Positions 33,854 through 46,237 are shown, numbered from the stretch's first letter. The stretch: DNA of 64,000 bases from Zygnema cylindricum (GCA_037447655.1 JBBHKE010002987.1:79687-143686); one strand, 5' to 3'. Made by a program: numbers and translations. Notes: generated from the sequence alone by a model not told the origin.

Positions 33854-34630
33854 ATATCTGTGTAAACCAGATATTGAACCTTTTCTCTTGTAAAGGTTGC
33901 AATTTTTGGGAAATGCACTTTATGTGTTTTACCTTGAGCGCATCAAATACAGTCACCCAAAGTCTCATTATCATCAAACTTAATTCCCTCCACTATTTTG
34001 ATTTTTTTCATTTGCTTTAATCTATGTAGAGGCACATGCCCCAATCTTTTATGCCACATCATTAAGTCATTGCTATGGCATAAGAACTCCCGTTTATTCA
34101 TTACTCAAATTAAGCTGAAGCAATCCTTGGTTACCTTTCATAGCTGTGAAGTACTCATCATCATCTCATAGCTAGATGTAAAGACCCATTTTTTGGTGCT
34201 AGTCTCAAAACCTTTATCATCTAAGACAGATGTAGAGATAAGGTTTTTTTTCAACCGTTGAATGAGAAGGACGCCATAAAAAGTGACTATTGATGTCTTC
34301 CATTCCACTTAGACTTTGAGATAAACTCACCCCACTAAGCTTGTGGTCACTAACCTCCCACCCCCATACTCTATCTCTACAGTAGGGATCTTTCTCATCT
34401 TAGTAAACATATGTTTTTCTCTACATATGTGCACGGAGGCATTTGGGTTAATGATCCAACCTTCTTCAGGAGTTTGTTTCATGCCACCAAAGGCACATTT
34501 CTATCTCTTTAGATTCTCCCCCTCGACCTTATTCTCCAGCTGCTCGTTCATAAGAAGTTTTCCATCCTCCTCATCGGGATCCTCCTCATCCTCTCCCAAA
34601 TCTCCCTTGACTTGTGTTGCCACAAACACC

Positions 34631-34794
34631 TTCTTCTTTCCTTTTGTGGATTCATTGATCTGACCTTCTCAAATCTCAACTCGAATCGAGTACACTCTGA
34701 CATGTAAGCGCCTTCTTCTTTTCTTTAGTGGATTCATCGATCTAACCTTCTCGAATCTCAACTCCAATCTGGTACACTCCGACATGTACTGTCT
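34631..34794. repeat. 82-bp tandem duplication in Copia-B gag
   Basis: Units 34631-34712 and 34713-34794 share the blocks GTGGATTCAT and CTCAACTC plus the ACATGTA end, with about ten differences. It duplicates the region between the knuckle and the protease. Confidence 0.8.
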
Positions 34795-35668
34795 TGGCTT
34801 CTTACAAAAATGGTAGAGCCCTTTTGGGGGTGGCCTAGATCTGTTTAATTGATTCCCCATGTCTCCTACTCTGTACGGTTTCTAAGAATCCTTGTTCCTC
34901 GAATCTGTTCCTATAAGAAGAGCTTGAATGCTTTTCCCTTCTTTCCGAAATTCCATTGTATTCTCTTGACCTAGAATCATCCCTACCACTAAGTTCCAAA
35001 TCCATCGACTATTTGGTAAATCCTGTACTTGATTCACAATATTCTCATATTCGTCCGACATTTTTATGATCAGAGTATTTACTTTCTCCTTTTCTGTTTC
35101 TTGTATACCAACACTCTCTTTTTCTATGAATAAACCAGCTAGATCGTACTAGTAATCCAACATTTTCCCTTCATTGTACACATAATCGTTTAGCTTCAGT
35201 TCAGCTAGCCTTTGCTAAATAATTGTACCGCTCTTATGTATCCACAAGAGCTATCCACATGTCAACAACTTCGTTTATATTGAGATGGGTAGTTCCAACA
35301 TGCTAAGTAAGATGACTCTGTATAAAGTGCTTTGCAACCATGTTATATTCCCAAGTTGCAAGATCATTCTTCTCTGTCTTAGGGACAGATGCTCCCAATA
35401 TTTGGCCGGTAGCTAGTGGAGTAAGTTTCTCTTTGCCTTTCTTCTTCCCTTGTCCAAGACAATGCTCTGCCCATCATCTGTATCTTTTGTCTAAACAGAT
35501 GTCCCTGAAAATGTGACTCCTGCAACTCCTGGTGGAGCCACCAGGCTTATAGCTGGATGCCTCACTCGTTCACTAACAATACCCCAAAGGTGATTTTCAC
35601 AGAGTGCACCCGTCATTATTGTTTCTAAGTAAATGAATCCATATCTATTAAAAATGGGGACCCTAGAG

Positions 35669-35683
35669 GGTGGGCCCACAACC
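35669..35683 (-). promoter_or_regulatory. Copia-B primer-binding site, one mismatch to the half-tRNA site
   Basis: On the minus strand GGTTGTGGGCCCACC follows the LTR end directly. It differs from the Copia-E site by a single A-to-G change. Confidence 0.75.
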
Positions 35684-37252
35684 TAAAATTATGTGACCTC
35701 CATAAGTGCATAAAATACTTAGCTTATACGAAGCCTCTAGGCAATATTTGGATAGGTGACTTTCTAATTAAATATCTACCACCCAAGCAGAATAGTTTTT
35801 TCACCAACCTAACCCTAGTGAGGGATTGACTCCCATGAGTCAAAAGCAAAAAAAATGGTAAAGATTGTTGAGATTAATGATTTTTTGTTAAGTGTTTTTA
35901 TAGGTCAAAAAATGTATCGATAATAGGCAAAGAAAAGCATAGGGACCATGCCTCTAACCCCTCTCTCAAGTCCCCACATTTGCCGTTGTCATTGAAGCAT
36001 GTAGAGGGAGTTAGAGTCATGGCTGCCTAGGTTTCCCAAGAAGACTTGGAGCATGATTTAGGTGGAGTTACCAAAAAGGTTTGACGCTCCCAGGATTTAA
36101 TCGTGGTACCTACTTTCCAAAAGAGTAGCCTGTAGCGGTTAGTTTCTTATATAGCCTAGGAGTTGTGCTACAATATATAGCAAATTGCCTGATTATTTTT
36201 GCAGCAAACTCAAAGAAGTCTTAGCTTTGCTGGGGTGAGGCTAGTTTAGATAGTTGTTTGCTAGGGTGGCAATGAGTCTTGTTTAAACTCAAAGGGGTTA
36301 GAGCTATCCTAGAGGCTTCGTTGAGCTGCCTATTCTGAGGACCTATGGAGTTTTCAGAATTCCAATTATTGCTCCCCTTAGCAGCTAGATATTTAAGGTC
36401 AAAGTTGACGAACATATGTAGAAGATGGCTTAGAGAGAGAGTGGCGGCTCAAAAACATTAAGTTCTAGATTCCAACTTTGAACCCTTTGCTATTAGTAAA
36501 CCTACCTAATCATAACACTATACAGTACAATAATGTACAGATGCCGTTGTACTTTTTGAACGACCATGGTACGGCATGGCCATCTCTTTGAAGCCTTTCA
36601 ATCCGAGAGCCGTGGTTCATCTCCATGTGATATCCATTGTCCACTGACAGTATCCCCCGTGTCACCTAATGACGTTATCTCTAAAACTGCCAAATTGCAA
36701 CTCCAGTGTATTGGTTTTAATATGAGCCGTCCGATCCAAAACCGACATTAAATTCCGTCCGTTCACTTAAATGTTGTTTCGTTCATTTCATGCGTTTTTT
36801 TATTTCGTGCGTCCGAGTCAGTTTTATGTACTATTTGATCTGTAATTTGCTAAATGAAATATGCGTGTAAGTACATATTTTAATAGGATTCGTCCCCCAT
36901 GTGTGTAACGCTTCTTCAAAAAATTATCGGATACGGCGTCCTAAATGCGCATGGGTACATGTTTCAATAGGATTCGTACCCCATGTGTATATTGCTTCAT
37001 CAAAGACTTATCGGAGACGACGGACGACTATTTTGTACGCTGGTCACCTTTTAGACATAGAATCAAATCCTAGTCTAACCGTGTACATTTTGCAAAGAGT
37101 TATACTGCTTGCTCCTTTGGTCTGTCTTTTTGGTCGCTTAAAGTAGCCATGGGTGTCTCAAGTTTTTAATAACTACGACAAGTGTGGGGATTTGAGAAAA
37201 CAACACACAGATAGACATAAGTAGAGATTTATTAAATACCCTTTTTCCAACA
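35684..37252 (-). repeat. Copia-B 5' LTR (right side), interrupted
   Basis: Minus-strand start TGTTGGAAAAAGGG at 37252. It is homologous to 16241-17427 apart from the solo LTR at 35866-36364. AACAT follows at 37253-37257. As in -C and -E, a gag ATG (ATGGAGGTC, 35695-35703 on the minus strand) lies inside the LTR just before the primer site, but two stops now follow it. Confidence 0.8.
35866..36364 (+). mobile_element. Solo LTR F (about 499 bp) in the Copia-B 5' LTR
   Basis: The segment beginning TGTTGAGATTAATG is absent from the sister LTR, where GATTGCTCC is continuous. It contains a block related to the Copia-E LTR (CCTCTCTCAAGTCC...GTCATGGCTGCCT). It ends ATGGAGTTTTCAGAATTCCA, that is, with an in-frame gag-like start as in Copia-E. 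The flanks AAGAT and ATTAT are only a weak match, so the right border is approximate. Confidence 0.62.
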
Positions 37253-37257
37253 AACAT
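37253..37257. repeat. Target-site duplication of Copia-B, right copy
   Basis: AACAT, matching 16236-16240. Confidence 0.8.
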
Positions 37258-37643
37258 CATGCTTTGTAACCATATATTTTTTGAAGAGCGTAAAGAAACA
37301 TTATTTTCAAATAGAGAGGAAAATAAAAACATTTTTTTTGAAATTAGAGTGTAATCACATTTCGAAAGGCTCACACTCACTCCATTTCGAAGGTCATTTG
37401 CAAATGTCACAGAAGTCAATCTCCAAGACATGAAACAGAATTGAATTGTTTTATTTATAATTATATTGCAACTACTAGGGTGGTATAAAGGTGGTACAAG
37501 TCATAATAAAGCTTTTAGACATAGTGTGTTAAATCCATAATTCTCTATTCTATACGAACTAGCTTAGGGATCTCCCCAATTTTTCCCTCTTTCTCGAATA
37601 TTGATTAATTTAAAATGTCTAACACAAAATTTCTCCACTCACG
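37258..37643. other. Intergenic spacer
   Basis: AT-rich. No ORF or repeat is supported. Confidence 0.4.
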
Positions 37644-37945
37644 GCCTCTATGGCGCCGAGTCGGCGTCGCCATCTGCCTGGAGCCAAATTTCCCCCTTCC
37701 CCACTCTTAAAGTTTTCCTCCTCACTCCACCTCTACTCAACTACCTCACTGCCTTTATAGCGCCGAACCGGCGCCGGCACCAACTTGGCGCCGGCACTTG
37801 CTAGGGGCAAAATTTCCCCCTTCTTTACTCCTAAGTTTTCCCTCGTCACTCCACCTCTACTTAGCCTCCTTACCGCCCGTATAGCGTCGAGCCAGCGTCG
37901 GCACTGACCCGGCGCTAACACTTGCCAAAAGCCAAATTTCGTTGT
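37644..37945. repeat. GC-rich tandem repeat of about 107-124 bp, nearly three units
   Basis: Units start at about 37644, 37751 and 37875, each opening GCC(C/T)(C/G/T)TAT(A/G)GCG(C/T)CGA. They continue through a GGCGCCGGCAC-type block, AAATTTCCCCCTTC, and a CACTCCACCTCTACT stretch. The GGCGCC palindrome recurs within units. The composition stands out from the AT-rich neighbourhood. No reading frame is conserved across units. Confidence 0.8.
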
Positions 37946-37957
37946 CCCTTCTCGTAC

Positions 37958-38289
37958 AGCGCCTCTCTTTTCCTCTCTCCCTCAAAACATATTTTTTCTA
38001 CCTACATCCTTCAGCCGATCCCATAATCCACTTTCTCTCTCTCTATTTTTTGTCCTTGCAGCAAATCCTATTCCTCCCTTACTGTCCCTCTTTCCCTCTA
38101 ATTCTACTTTTTCTCCCTCCATTTTTTTTTCCGATCTTCCTCTCTCCCACTCACCAACTCTTTCTCCTACCCCCTCTCCTTTTTTTTCCCCTCTTATTTC
38201 CTTACCACCCCTTCCCTTATCCTCTTCTCTTCTATTCCCACTATCTCTCTCTCCCTCTCTCCCTCTTTTTAACTTGATCTATCTATCTT

Positions 38290-38320
<31 letters not shown>

Positions 38321-38392
38321 ACATCTCCCTATTTCTCCCCCATTTCCGCCTTTTTTATCTCTTTGTCTTCCCCTCTCCCCCTTTCACCCTCT
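37958..38392. repeat. CT-rich low-complexity tract
   Basis: Polypyrimidine sequence with (CT)n and TTTCCC/CTCCC motifs on the plus strand, purest at 38292-38330. ORFs through it (Ser/Leu/Pro-rich) are artefacts of composition. Confidence 0.85.
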
Positions 38393-38394
38393 TC

Positions 38395-39970
38395 TGCATA
38401 AAGTGCAGCTTGATATCAACATGTTTGTTTTTGAAATAATGACTAGGATTGGAAGCAATAACAATTGTTGCTTGGTTGTCACAGCACACTATTTGAAGAC
38501 CAGATTACATAAAATAAAGCTTTTGAAGGATAGACTTTGCCCAAAGTAACTCCTTGACTGCTGAGCTGATTGACATGTACTCATCTTCCATCGGTTCCAT
38601 TGTGGACTGAGCTGTCAACTTTTGGTGCTTGCTACTCTAAGAGCAAGTCCTATTTGCAACCGTGAGAATGTAACCAGTCGTGAAGCGTCCGCTGGGCATA
38701 TCTCTATAGCTTGCATCGCTCCAAGTTTGAAATTTTACCTCATATCGAGCGAGAGAGAGTCAGAGGTTTCGAGTTTTTACAAGATAACGAACAACTCGCT
38801 TTGCAATTTCCTAGTCCGATTTTTTAAGATTCTGTAAACTTCAGCTGAGAGCGCTAACACATGTTGCAATATCATGTCGTGTACAATTCATGAAATAGAT
38901 GAGGCTCCAACAATTTGCTTGTAAAGAAAATAGGATATATAATTTTCCTCTTTGAACCCAAATTGTCATTCAACAAAACACCTCCTTCTGTGTCTTTCCC
39001 TTCTACTTTTTGCCTAAACTTCATGGGAGTGGCACTTCCTTTAACTTTTAACATTTCAAACTTCTCCAACATATTCTCAATAGCCTCTCTTTGAGTTAGA
39101 TAAATGTTTCTCTGTCTCCTAGTTATTTCCACTTGAATGCCCAAAATATACTTAGCTTCACCTAAGTATTTCATTTCAAATCGAGAATTGAGAGTTGTTT
39201 TTATCTTTTTGATTTCCTCAAGAGAATTACTAATCAAAAGCAAATCTCTACATAAACAACAATGTAGATAACTCTATACTTATTCTGGTAAAACTAAAGT
39301 TAGTCAACAATTCATCTAGTTTCAAGTTCCAGTGTCCAGGAGCCTGCTTCAAACCATATAAGGACTTCAACAGTTTGGAGACCAAATTTTCTTTCCCTTT
39401 ATCTACATACTCCTTTGGTTGTTTGATATAAATGACTTCCTCTAAGTCCACATGCAAGAAAGTTGTCTTAACATCTATTCGATGAAGCTCGATATCCTCT
39501 ATAGTTGTTAAAGATAACAAAATCATGACAATAGGAAAACGAATTACAGGTGAGAAGGTTTCCTCATAATGAATAACCTCCTTTTGGGTATAACCCTTAG
39601 CAACCAGCCTAGCCTTATACCTTTCAATAGTATTATCGGGGTTTAGTTTTAGTTCAAACACCCACTTACAACCAATAGCTTTCCTATTTGGTGGAAGCTC
39701 CACAAATTCCCAAGTATATGCCTCCACGATCGGCTTAACCTCATCATTAGCAGCAGAGATCCACAAATCCTTTTGAGGGACAAAAAAGGCCTCTTGAATG
39801 GTGAGAGGCTCTCCTGTGCTAGCAGACAAAACACTCTCCACTCGTTCGCCTCTCAATCGGCTGCTTTGTCTAATTCCCCCCCCAAAATTTGAAGCGGGAA
39901 CTTTTAGACCACTATTATGTCTCTGAGGTGGAGGAGGAGGAGAAGAAAAAGAAGCTGCAGCAGTTGTCAT
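38395..39970 (-). pseudogene. Copia-G fragment: RT and RNase H
   Basis: The minus strand from 39970 holds a 240-residue open frame: [76 protein letters not shown]...IELHRIDVKTTFLHVDLEEVIYIKQPKEYVD...SLYGLKQAPGHWNLKLDELL. A second frame (39243-38872) has RFEMKYLGEAKYILGIQVEITR. RNase H remnants continue to 38395 in mixed frames (CCDNQA, SNPSHYFKNKHVDIKLHF). It resembles Copia-C. No LTRs, gag or integrase are attached, so it is a truncated relic whose left end abuts the CT tract. Confidence 0.85.
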
Positions 39971-42900
39971 CTCATAACATAAATCAGCTTGAAGCTTTCA
40001 CAAAAAAATGGTATAGAAAACAACAACTTTGAGACAACAGAAAACCTAAAATAAGAGCACAAAAGATCTACAATCTATATTAGTGTAGATAATACTAGAA
40101 AAAACACATACACCAAATTACAAGTAATTCGGATCAAAATAATGTGAGATATTCATAGTCAAAGTTATCAAAAAATATCATACAACGGTTTTTGGTACAG
40201 TGTTGTTCCTAAGTCAAAAATGGCTAAGCCCTAAGTCAAAAATGGCTAAGCCCTACACATATACAGTAAGTTGTGTTGTTGAGCGTACGAAGGTATACCA
40301 ACCGTACAATTATCTATTTGACACACCTATTACTATGAGTATGCCCGTGTGATCAAGGCATGTCATACCAAACCAAACTGACAACTTTATTAGCCACCAC
40401 AAATAGATTGACTAATCTGTCTGACCCTGTACAATGACATTGAAAACAAAAGGCTGAGCAAGACTATCTTAAATCTGGTCCTATTCAGATCTGGATAGTC
40501 GGCGTTGTCTATTTTCCGTCCTTATTCTGAAACCGGCACTGTAGATGTGCCTTCATACGTAGCCAGTTTAGATATGCCTTCACAAATATGTGTGTTGATG
40601 TGCCTTTACAAATATATGTGATTCACTGGTGAGTGTCCTCCACCCGCGGATATCATTTGGGACCGTTTGCCCGAAGCACTGACGCGTGTCTAACAAGTGA
40701 CCGAAGAGTACAATTACACTCTTACTATCACACTAATCAAGTTATTAATGAACCAGCCTTACCAAATTTTCTAAGTCTTGAAAACTCTCTCCCTCACACT
40801 CGAGGCATAGAGAGGACTAAAACATTCCAAAAACAACAGTTCAGGCTTTTGAGTTTTCAGAATATTAATATTAGTCTATTTTTTTGTCAATAATAGGCAC
40901 TTACAAATTTATTTCGTTATTTGGCACTATTAGTACACCGTAATTTGCTTATACTGTTAATAACACTATATTTGAGCCCCTAAGTTTTTAGCCTCGAACC
41001 TAAAAACACTAATTTTTAATATACAATAATATAGTTACGGCTTAATTAGCGTTAATGATTATAATTTGGTCGGCTTTTCAATAGTGTAATGTACGCAATG
41101 TGTCATTCCGTACAAATTTATCGTTACCTTGTACAATCGTACAAAAAGATTGTAAAATAAAGATTTCGATACGCAAAAGTGAGTGCATCGACACGAGAAA
41201 GCGCACTCAAATTTGATTCCTATTGTAAAGATGGAAGAAAAACACTCCAACCAGTTCTAACATGTTCAAACGTGGACTATGTGAATGCATGCTATAGTAG
41301 CTATATAATAGGAAAAATATTTCAAAATTAGAGATATGCATAAATCAAAGCTAATTTTTTGTTGATTAAGCCTTTAAACAAACAATAAAATTGATACCAT
41401 TGATTACTTTTTTATACTTATAATTTCTTTTCATTGTAAGCGACTCACTATGTACTTGAGAATAGAAGTTGTAAACAACGTGACTAGACGCGAAAAACAA
41501 ACAAAGGCAAAAATAAAACTAAAAAAAAAAAGATTTAGGAGAAACAAACTACAAGGGAAAACACTGTTAATAACCACCACCCAAACAAGGGCAAGCGAAC
41601 AAATGACAATGACAATAAAAATGGAAACAAAACAAAAAATTATATCCTTACGAAACTTGTTGACCAATTTTCACGGAAAATAAAGAACCACTAAAAGTAA
41701 CACTTTTATTTTCTTTACGCTTAGCGAAACAATGTGACGAGTTTTATAACACATCGAGATTCTATAAGCATAATAGCAAATCAAAGGAGGACTACGACCA
41801 CGCACAAGTTAAAAAGGTAGATATTAACGTTATCGATGAAAAGCACTATGCACAAAAGCTAGAGGTCCCTTGAGGGATTCTCCTCCCAAAAAATGTCAAT
41901 GACAAAAACCAACAAACCCACATGAAAAAATCACTAAACATCCGAATTTCGCGAGCACCATCAAACTAGAGTGAATTTAGCATCACAATGCTCATAATCA
42001 CGTTTTTTTTATCGACAACGCCACGCGCTCGGACTGTTTGATTTCGAATGTATCGTAGGCCAACGCAAACCCTCCTTCCTCCCAACCCCCATTTTACCTT
42101 GCCTTTCGACAGAAATTCTTACGTGAAGTTCATTTTTTTTAAGAAATCAAAAACATAAATTCCGTATACGTAGCCCGAACTAATAATGATGAATTTAGGT
42201 AAACACGAGTGATTTGCTAATTGAACAAAACTTTCAAAGTGTTCTAATTTTAGTACATACTACAAATTACACTATACATGAGGTTTTCAAGTTTTATCTT
42301 TAATTGCACAATTATATACATGGGAAACAATTACGACAACGCCAAGGTTGTCAGGCTGGGAAATATTACGATGAGATCAACTTCGACAAGTCTGACTTAA
42401 AATGTTGAATATTAAAAGTTTGTTAAGTCACTTTTTTCAATGATGTTTATGCCACGACCTTAAACACTCAGTGTTATAGGTGCCATTCATTCTTGTAAAA
42501 TCATAAAATTATGGTAATTTGATCAATACTATTTTATTTTGTTAAAAACACCAAATTATATCGGCCAAACTCTTAAAACCTTGACCGATAAAAAAAAAAC
42601 ATTAAAGAAATAGACATTGTTTGATTTTACATGTCGTAATAGAGCTTTTTAATTAGAAATATTAAAAATATATTGAAATAAACTTCGTTAAAATTGTTTA
42701 GTAATTTTGGAAGGATTTTTACATTGGTGAAAAATAGTTGATATGAAGTAGCCTTTGTTTAAAATTACATGTCAATGTTACGCTTGGCAATATAATTTTC
42801 TACACTTGTCACAAAACTGGTTAAAAGAGACTAATTACTAGTGTTGGCAAAAAACTTATCGCGAGAAAACGATACCGATAGTTTTCAGTTATCGAATGGT

Positions 42901-45769
42901 GAGGGATCGCGATAACACTGATACCGATATATCGTGCCAATATATCAATTATTGGTAAGCCGAGAAAAATGACATATCAGTTATCAGAAAAATCATACCG
43001 ATATCAAACACTACTAATTACTTTTCCATATGCACAATTTTAACACTCGGCTCGGTTTGGGCCCAAACTTCTTTCCGAACCGAACTAAACCGGTTTTTTG
43101 GCAGTTCTGTTTTTGCTTTTGAATCGGAATAGTTCGTTTGAACGATTTAAGATATTAGTTAGTTTGGTTCAATCATGACAAACTTAATAATGAACTAATG
43201 TACGGATGCACCGTCACACGATAGAGTAAATTACAATCGTATCTGGATATGTGATAGAAACTACACATTTTTAGTAATAATGTACGAAAAAAGTAGAAAC
43301 TGTACGCTAAATTTGGTGAAACTTTGTTTCATGACTTTTTGACCTAATTTTAGCAATTCCAAGGCTTCTAAGGAATGTTGTCGGTTTAGCAATAAAACCA
43401 TTCTGTTCGTTGGAATCCAACGACTTGTGTTGGTTTAAAAATCTCAATATCGTTTCAAATTGAAAGGCTCGATTTTGCCCATACCGGAACCGAATGGAGT
43501 ACGACCGCTACACAATTGTGAGCTACACGTGTATTTCTATTAGTGTTAATGTTATTTTTGCCACTTATAACATTTTATCTCTATACACATTGTATATTCG
43601 ACGAATGCAATTGAAAGGCAAAATCTCACATTCCGATTGGCGACATTTGCTCTAAAATCAGACAAGTGTGAACGGAGATAAAAAACCCAGAAAAAAAAAT
43701 CGTAAAAATTCAAATGCCTCTTTCCCCGCATTATTGTATTACACTGGTACGGAGCCTCGTCCTTTCGACGAAGAATATTGCAATATTTCTTAGTTGGTCG
43801 CAAAGCGGTATATCGAGCCATTTCACCTCAATATATAGATATGAGACTTACAGCCATAAGACATTACCCTATACACAATATTACAGTAAATATACCTGAT
43901 TAAAAAGTACGACAAAATAACTTACTAATATAATTGATGTGTAAATTGGATGGCAAACTTTGATGCAACGACCTTTTTAGCTTCTTACTGTTTATTTTAG
44001 GGTTATTTTTTCCTTTTTGATATTATTTTAAGGTTATTTAAAGGAGCAACGGTTTGACCAGTTGGGTTCAGCGCAATCTAACGGTGTGAGGTTCAAAATT
44101 TGTTATACTTGGTTTTAAACCGTTTAATTTCGTACGGCACCCAACCATCATCAATATATGTTTCTATTAAAATATTAATACCACTGGTAATGGGTTTCAA
44201 TTGATACCCCTAAAATAATTAAACATTTATCGTTAGTTATAACGGTCTAATCTTAGTTTTATACCTTTTTGAAAGTTGAACTAATCAACGGTTTTCGAAC
44301 GATTACGATTTCGTATATATACTCGTAAGGTACGCTACCCATTATAGCCTTGTAATGTATTTTTTTTATTTTATTGTCGTAGTAATGATTACTTTTCTCA
44401 TAAATTGAGCCAAAATTGTCGGTAACATTTTGATCAAAATTGTATAATTCTTCTAAAAAAAAAAATTTAAAATGAATCGATACATTACTTAAGGGGTATA
44501 AACAGTTGTGCACCAAGAGAAAAAAAAATGTAAATTGTTGTTGGCCCAAAATCACGAATCAAAATATGTAAAAAATATAAAGAGTGAATGTTTTTGAGGT
44601 ATGTAATCATTCGTAGACACGCGGTACATTTTCGTACTTCTAAAAAACATATTCTCATGTACTAATTTGTGTATCCGTACATCTACTTGTGTAGTATCTT
44701 GTGCGTCCGTATGCGTAAGAGTTTGTTGATATTTTTTACGTCTTTCTATAGGGTACTGTAATAATTACACTACCATTGTATCATGACTTGGTGTTAAAAC
44801 ATTCAAAAAACTTCAGTTATAAACAATCAAATGGTGAAACACTTTTGTCCCTAATCGTGGGGACATTTGTCATTGTTGATTAATTCGTATGAATATCACT
44901 AGAAACCAAAATAATTGGACGGTGAAAAACTACTAAAATCGTAGGACGAGCACTATATAGGGATTGTTTGAATGTGAAAAACTCTTATTTTCTTTTCAAT
45001 TAACGAGGGCAAGTGTGAGCTGTCAAAAAAATCAATGTTAGAAAAACATTTGCTAGTTTTATGATGCTCTTATATGTTTAGAGAACAAAATTATGTGACA
45101 AAATTAGTGTATAATACTGACCACGTGCTTAAACATTGCCATAACCCTAGTTTACAATCTAGTGAATTATTGACGTTCACACTAAATTGTGAATAAATAC
45201 ACTAATTAACGTTTAGTAATTTGTTTCATTTTCTTAAATGGTGTTCTTAACACTAATTTATGATTAGTGATTTATTAGCGTTTATAATGAACTAAAATAA
45301 ACTACATTAGTTTACTTTTGCAATGTGGCTTATTTTGGGGCTGTTATTTAAACGGTGTTATTAACCGTAATTGATGATTTAGTGTCAAAAAAGATACTAC
45401 TTGGACGCAAGACACCAATACCAATAGCGAGAGGTGTAACGCTTTCGGGGCAAATGATGTCAAGGGAGGGATGGAGGGAGAAGGAGGGGAACATGAAGAC
45501 AAGGAGGGAGACAGAGGGGAAGACGGAGGGAGAGGAGGGAGAGAAAATGAAATTCACAAAAGGTTTTTCTAAAGGGATTTACCATCCAATCGAGTTGTTG
45601 GAGAACCCAAATTGCCCAAATAATAGTGGAGATAATGGGAATGGATATAAAGCAAAAAAAAATATTAGTGTGGTGATTACTTTAGCTTTATTAGTCATAA
45701 TCATTATAACAAGTTGGCTACATTTGAACCATTTAAAAACCTTGCCCTAAAGAAAAAAAAACATCTTTT
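39971..45769. other. AT-rich intergenic DNA without a supported gene
   Basis: A 22-bp direct duplication (TAAGTCAAAAATGGCTAAGC unit) lies at about 40208-40253. Otherwise I see only AT-rich sequence with poly-A/T runs. Short frames at 41431-41683 and 43552-43899 occur on both strands without a recognisable motif. A frame at 45355-45750 starts at GTG and contains a hydrophobic stretch (VVITLALLVIIIITSWL); no family is recognised and coding is doubtful. Confidence 0.4.
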
Positions 45770-45930
45770 CTCCGTGCGCACTTGTTGGCTTGTCAATCTC
45801 GGACCATCAATATGAGGTGAGAATCTTGCCTTCCAATAGCAACCATCGGATTGACAATCCGACAAACGTGCATGAAGATCAAATGTTTTAAGTGGCGAAA
45901 AAAGCTTTTAACACTAAAAACGAATAGCGG
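45770..45930. repeat. Dispersed repeat R1, first copy
   Basis: The block with CTTCCAATAGCAACCATC, then GGATTGACAATCCGACAAAC and a GAAAAAAG...AATAGCG end matches 55985-56155 at roughly three quarters of positions in the same order. Non-coding, unassigned family. Confidence 0.6.
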
Positions 45931-46168
45931 TGAAGTGAGGTTTGGATAGACGGAGGAAGGGGGAATGGGCATGGAGGCATGGTAGTCGGGGCAAGTGGCT
46001 AAATAAGCTCTAAAACATTTTGACCTCTTGTCCCTCCCCCCCCCCCCTCAACACAAAGAGGGGACGTGCCTTAGTGCCCTTCTCTTCATCGCTTCCTACT
46101 ACGACCCCTGCACCACACTCGAGACGCAACGACCTTTCATACATGCGTGCATGAGCGTGTGCGTGTGC
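45931..46168. other. Spacer before the GT tract
   Basis: It contains a C-run (46037-46048). Nothing else is recognised. Confidence 0.35.
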
Positions 46169-46183
46169 ATGTACGGTGTGTGT

Positions 46184-46236
<53 letters not shown>
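46169..46236. repeat. (GT)n microsatellite
   Basis: GTGTGTGCGTGTGCGTGT leading into more than 20 uninterrupted TG units. Confidence 0.95.

Positions 46237-46237
<1 letters not shown>

Larger units (their letters stand above)
33854..35683 (-). pseudogene. gag: Copia-B integrase N-terminus, protease and gag, broken
   Basis: Read on the minus strand from 35679: MGPPSRVPIFNRYGFIYLETIMTGALCENHLWGIVSERVRHPAIS (gag N-terminus), then a knuckle remnant YHFCKKPRQYMSECTRLE, a protease remnant WIINPNASVHI (Asn at the catalytic Asp, as in Copia-E), then GGRLVTTSLVG, a histidine-poor pre-integrase stretch and THKVHFPKIATFTREKVQYLVYTDI up to the Copia-E junction. An 82-bp direct duplication lies at 34631-34794. 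Stops are frequent. Confidence 0.82.
16241..37252 (-). mobile_element. Copia-B, minus-strand copia element opened by four LTR insertions
   Basis: Two LTRs of one family lie in minus orientation (16241-17427 and 35684-37252) between AACAT duplications. The internal region is colinear when the inserts are removed: RNase H end 17428-17504, RNase H/RT 23652-24583, RT/integrase 25929-27505, integrase to gag 33854-35683. Removing Copia-C, the two solo LTRs and Copia-E leaves about 6.7 kb, a normal copia size. All coding pieces carry stops, and the gag start and primer site are degenerate, so this is the oldest layer of the nest. Confidence 0.88.

Noticed and set aside
37733-37921. Minus-strand frame with repeated GGVT/NLGVKKGEILP segments
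   Set aside because: It is a reading of the GC-rich tandem repeat; the frame is not maintained over all units.
41431-41683. Overlapping frames on both strands, one hydrophobic
   Set aside because: A-rich sequence with short frames on both strands and no motif or splice context.
45355-45750. 131-codon frame with one hydrophobic segment
   Set aside because: No ATG at its start, the first half is low-complexity purine-rich sequence, and no homology is recognised. Mentioned only as doubtful.
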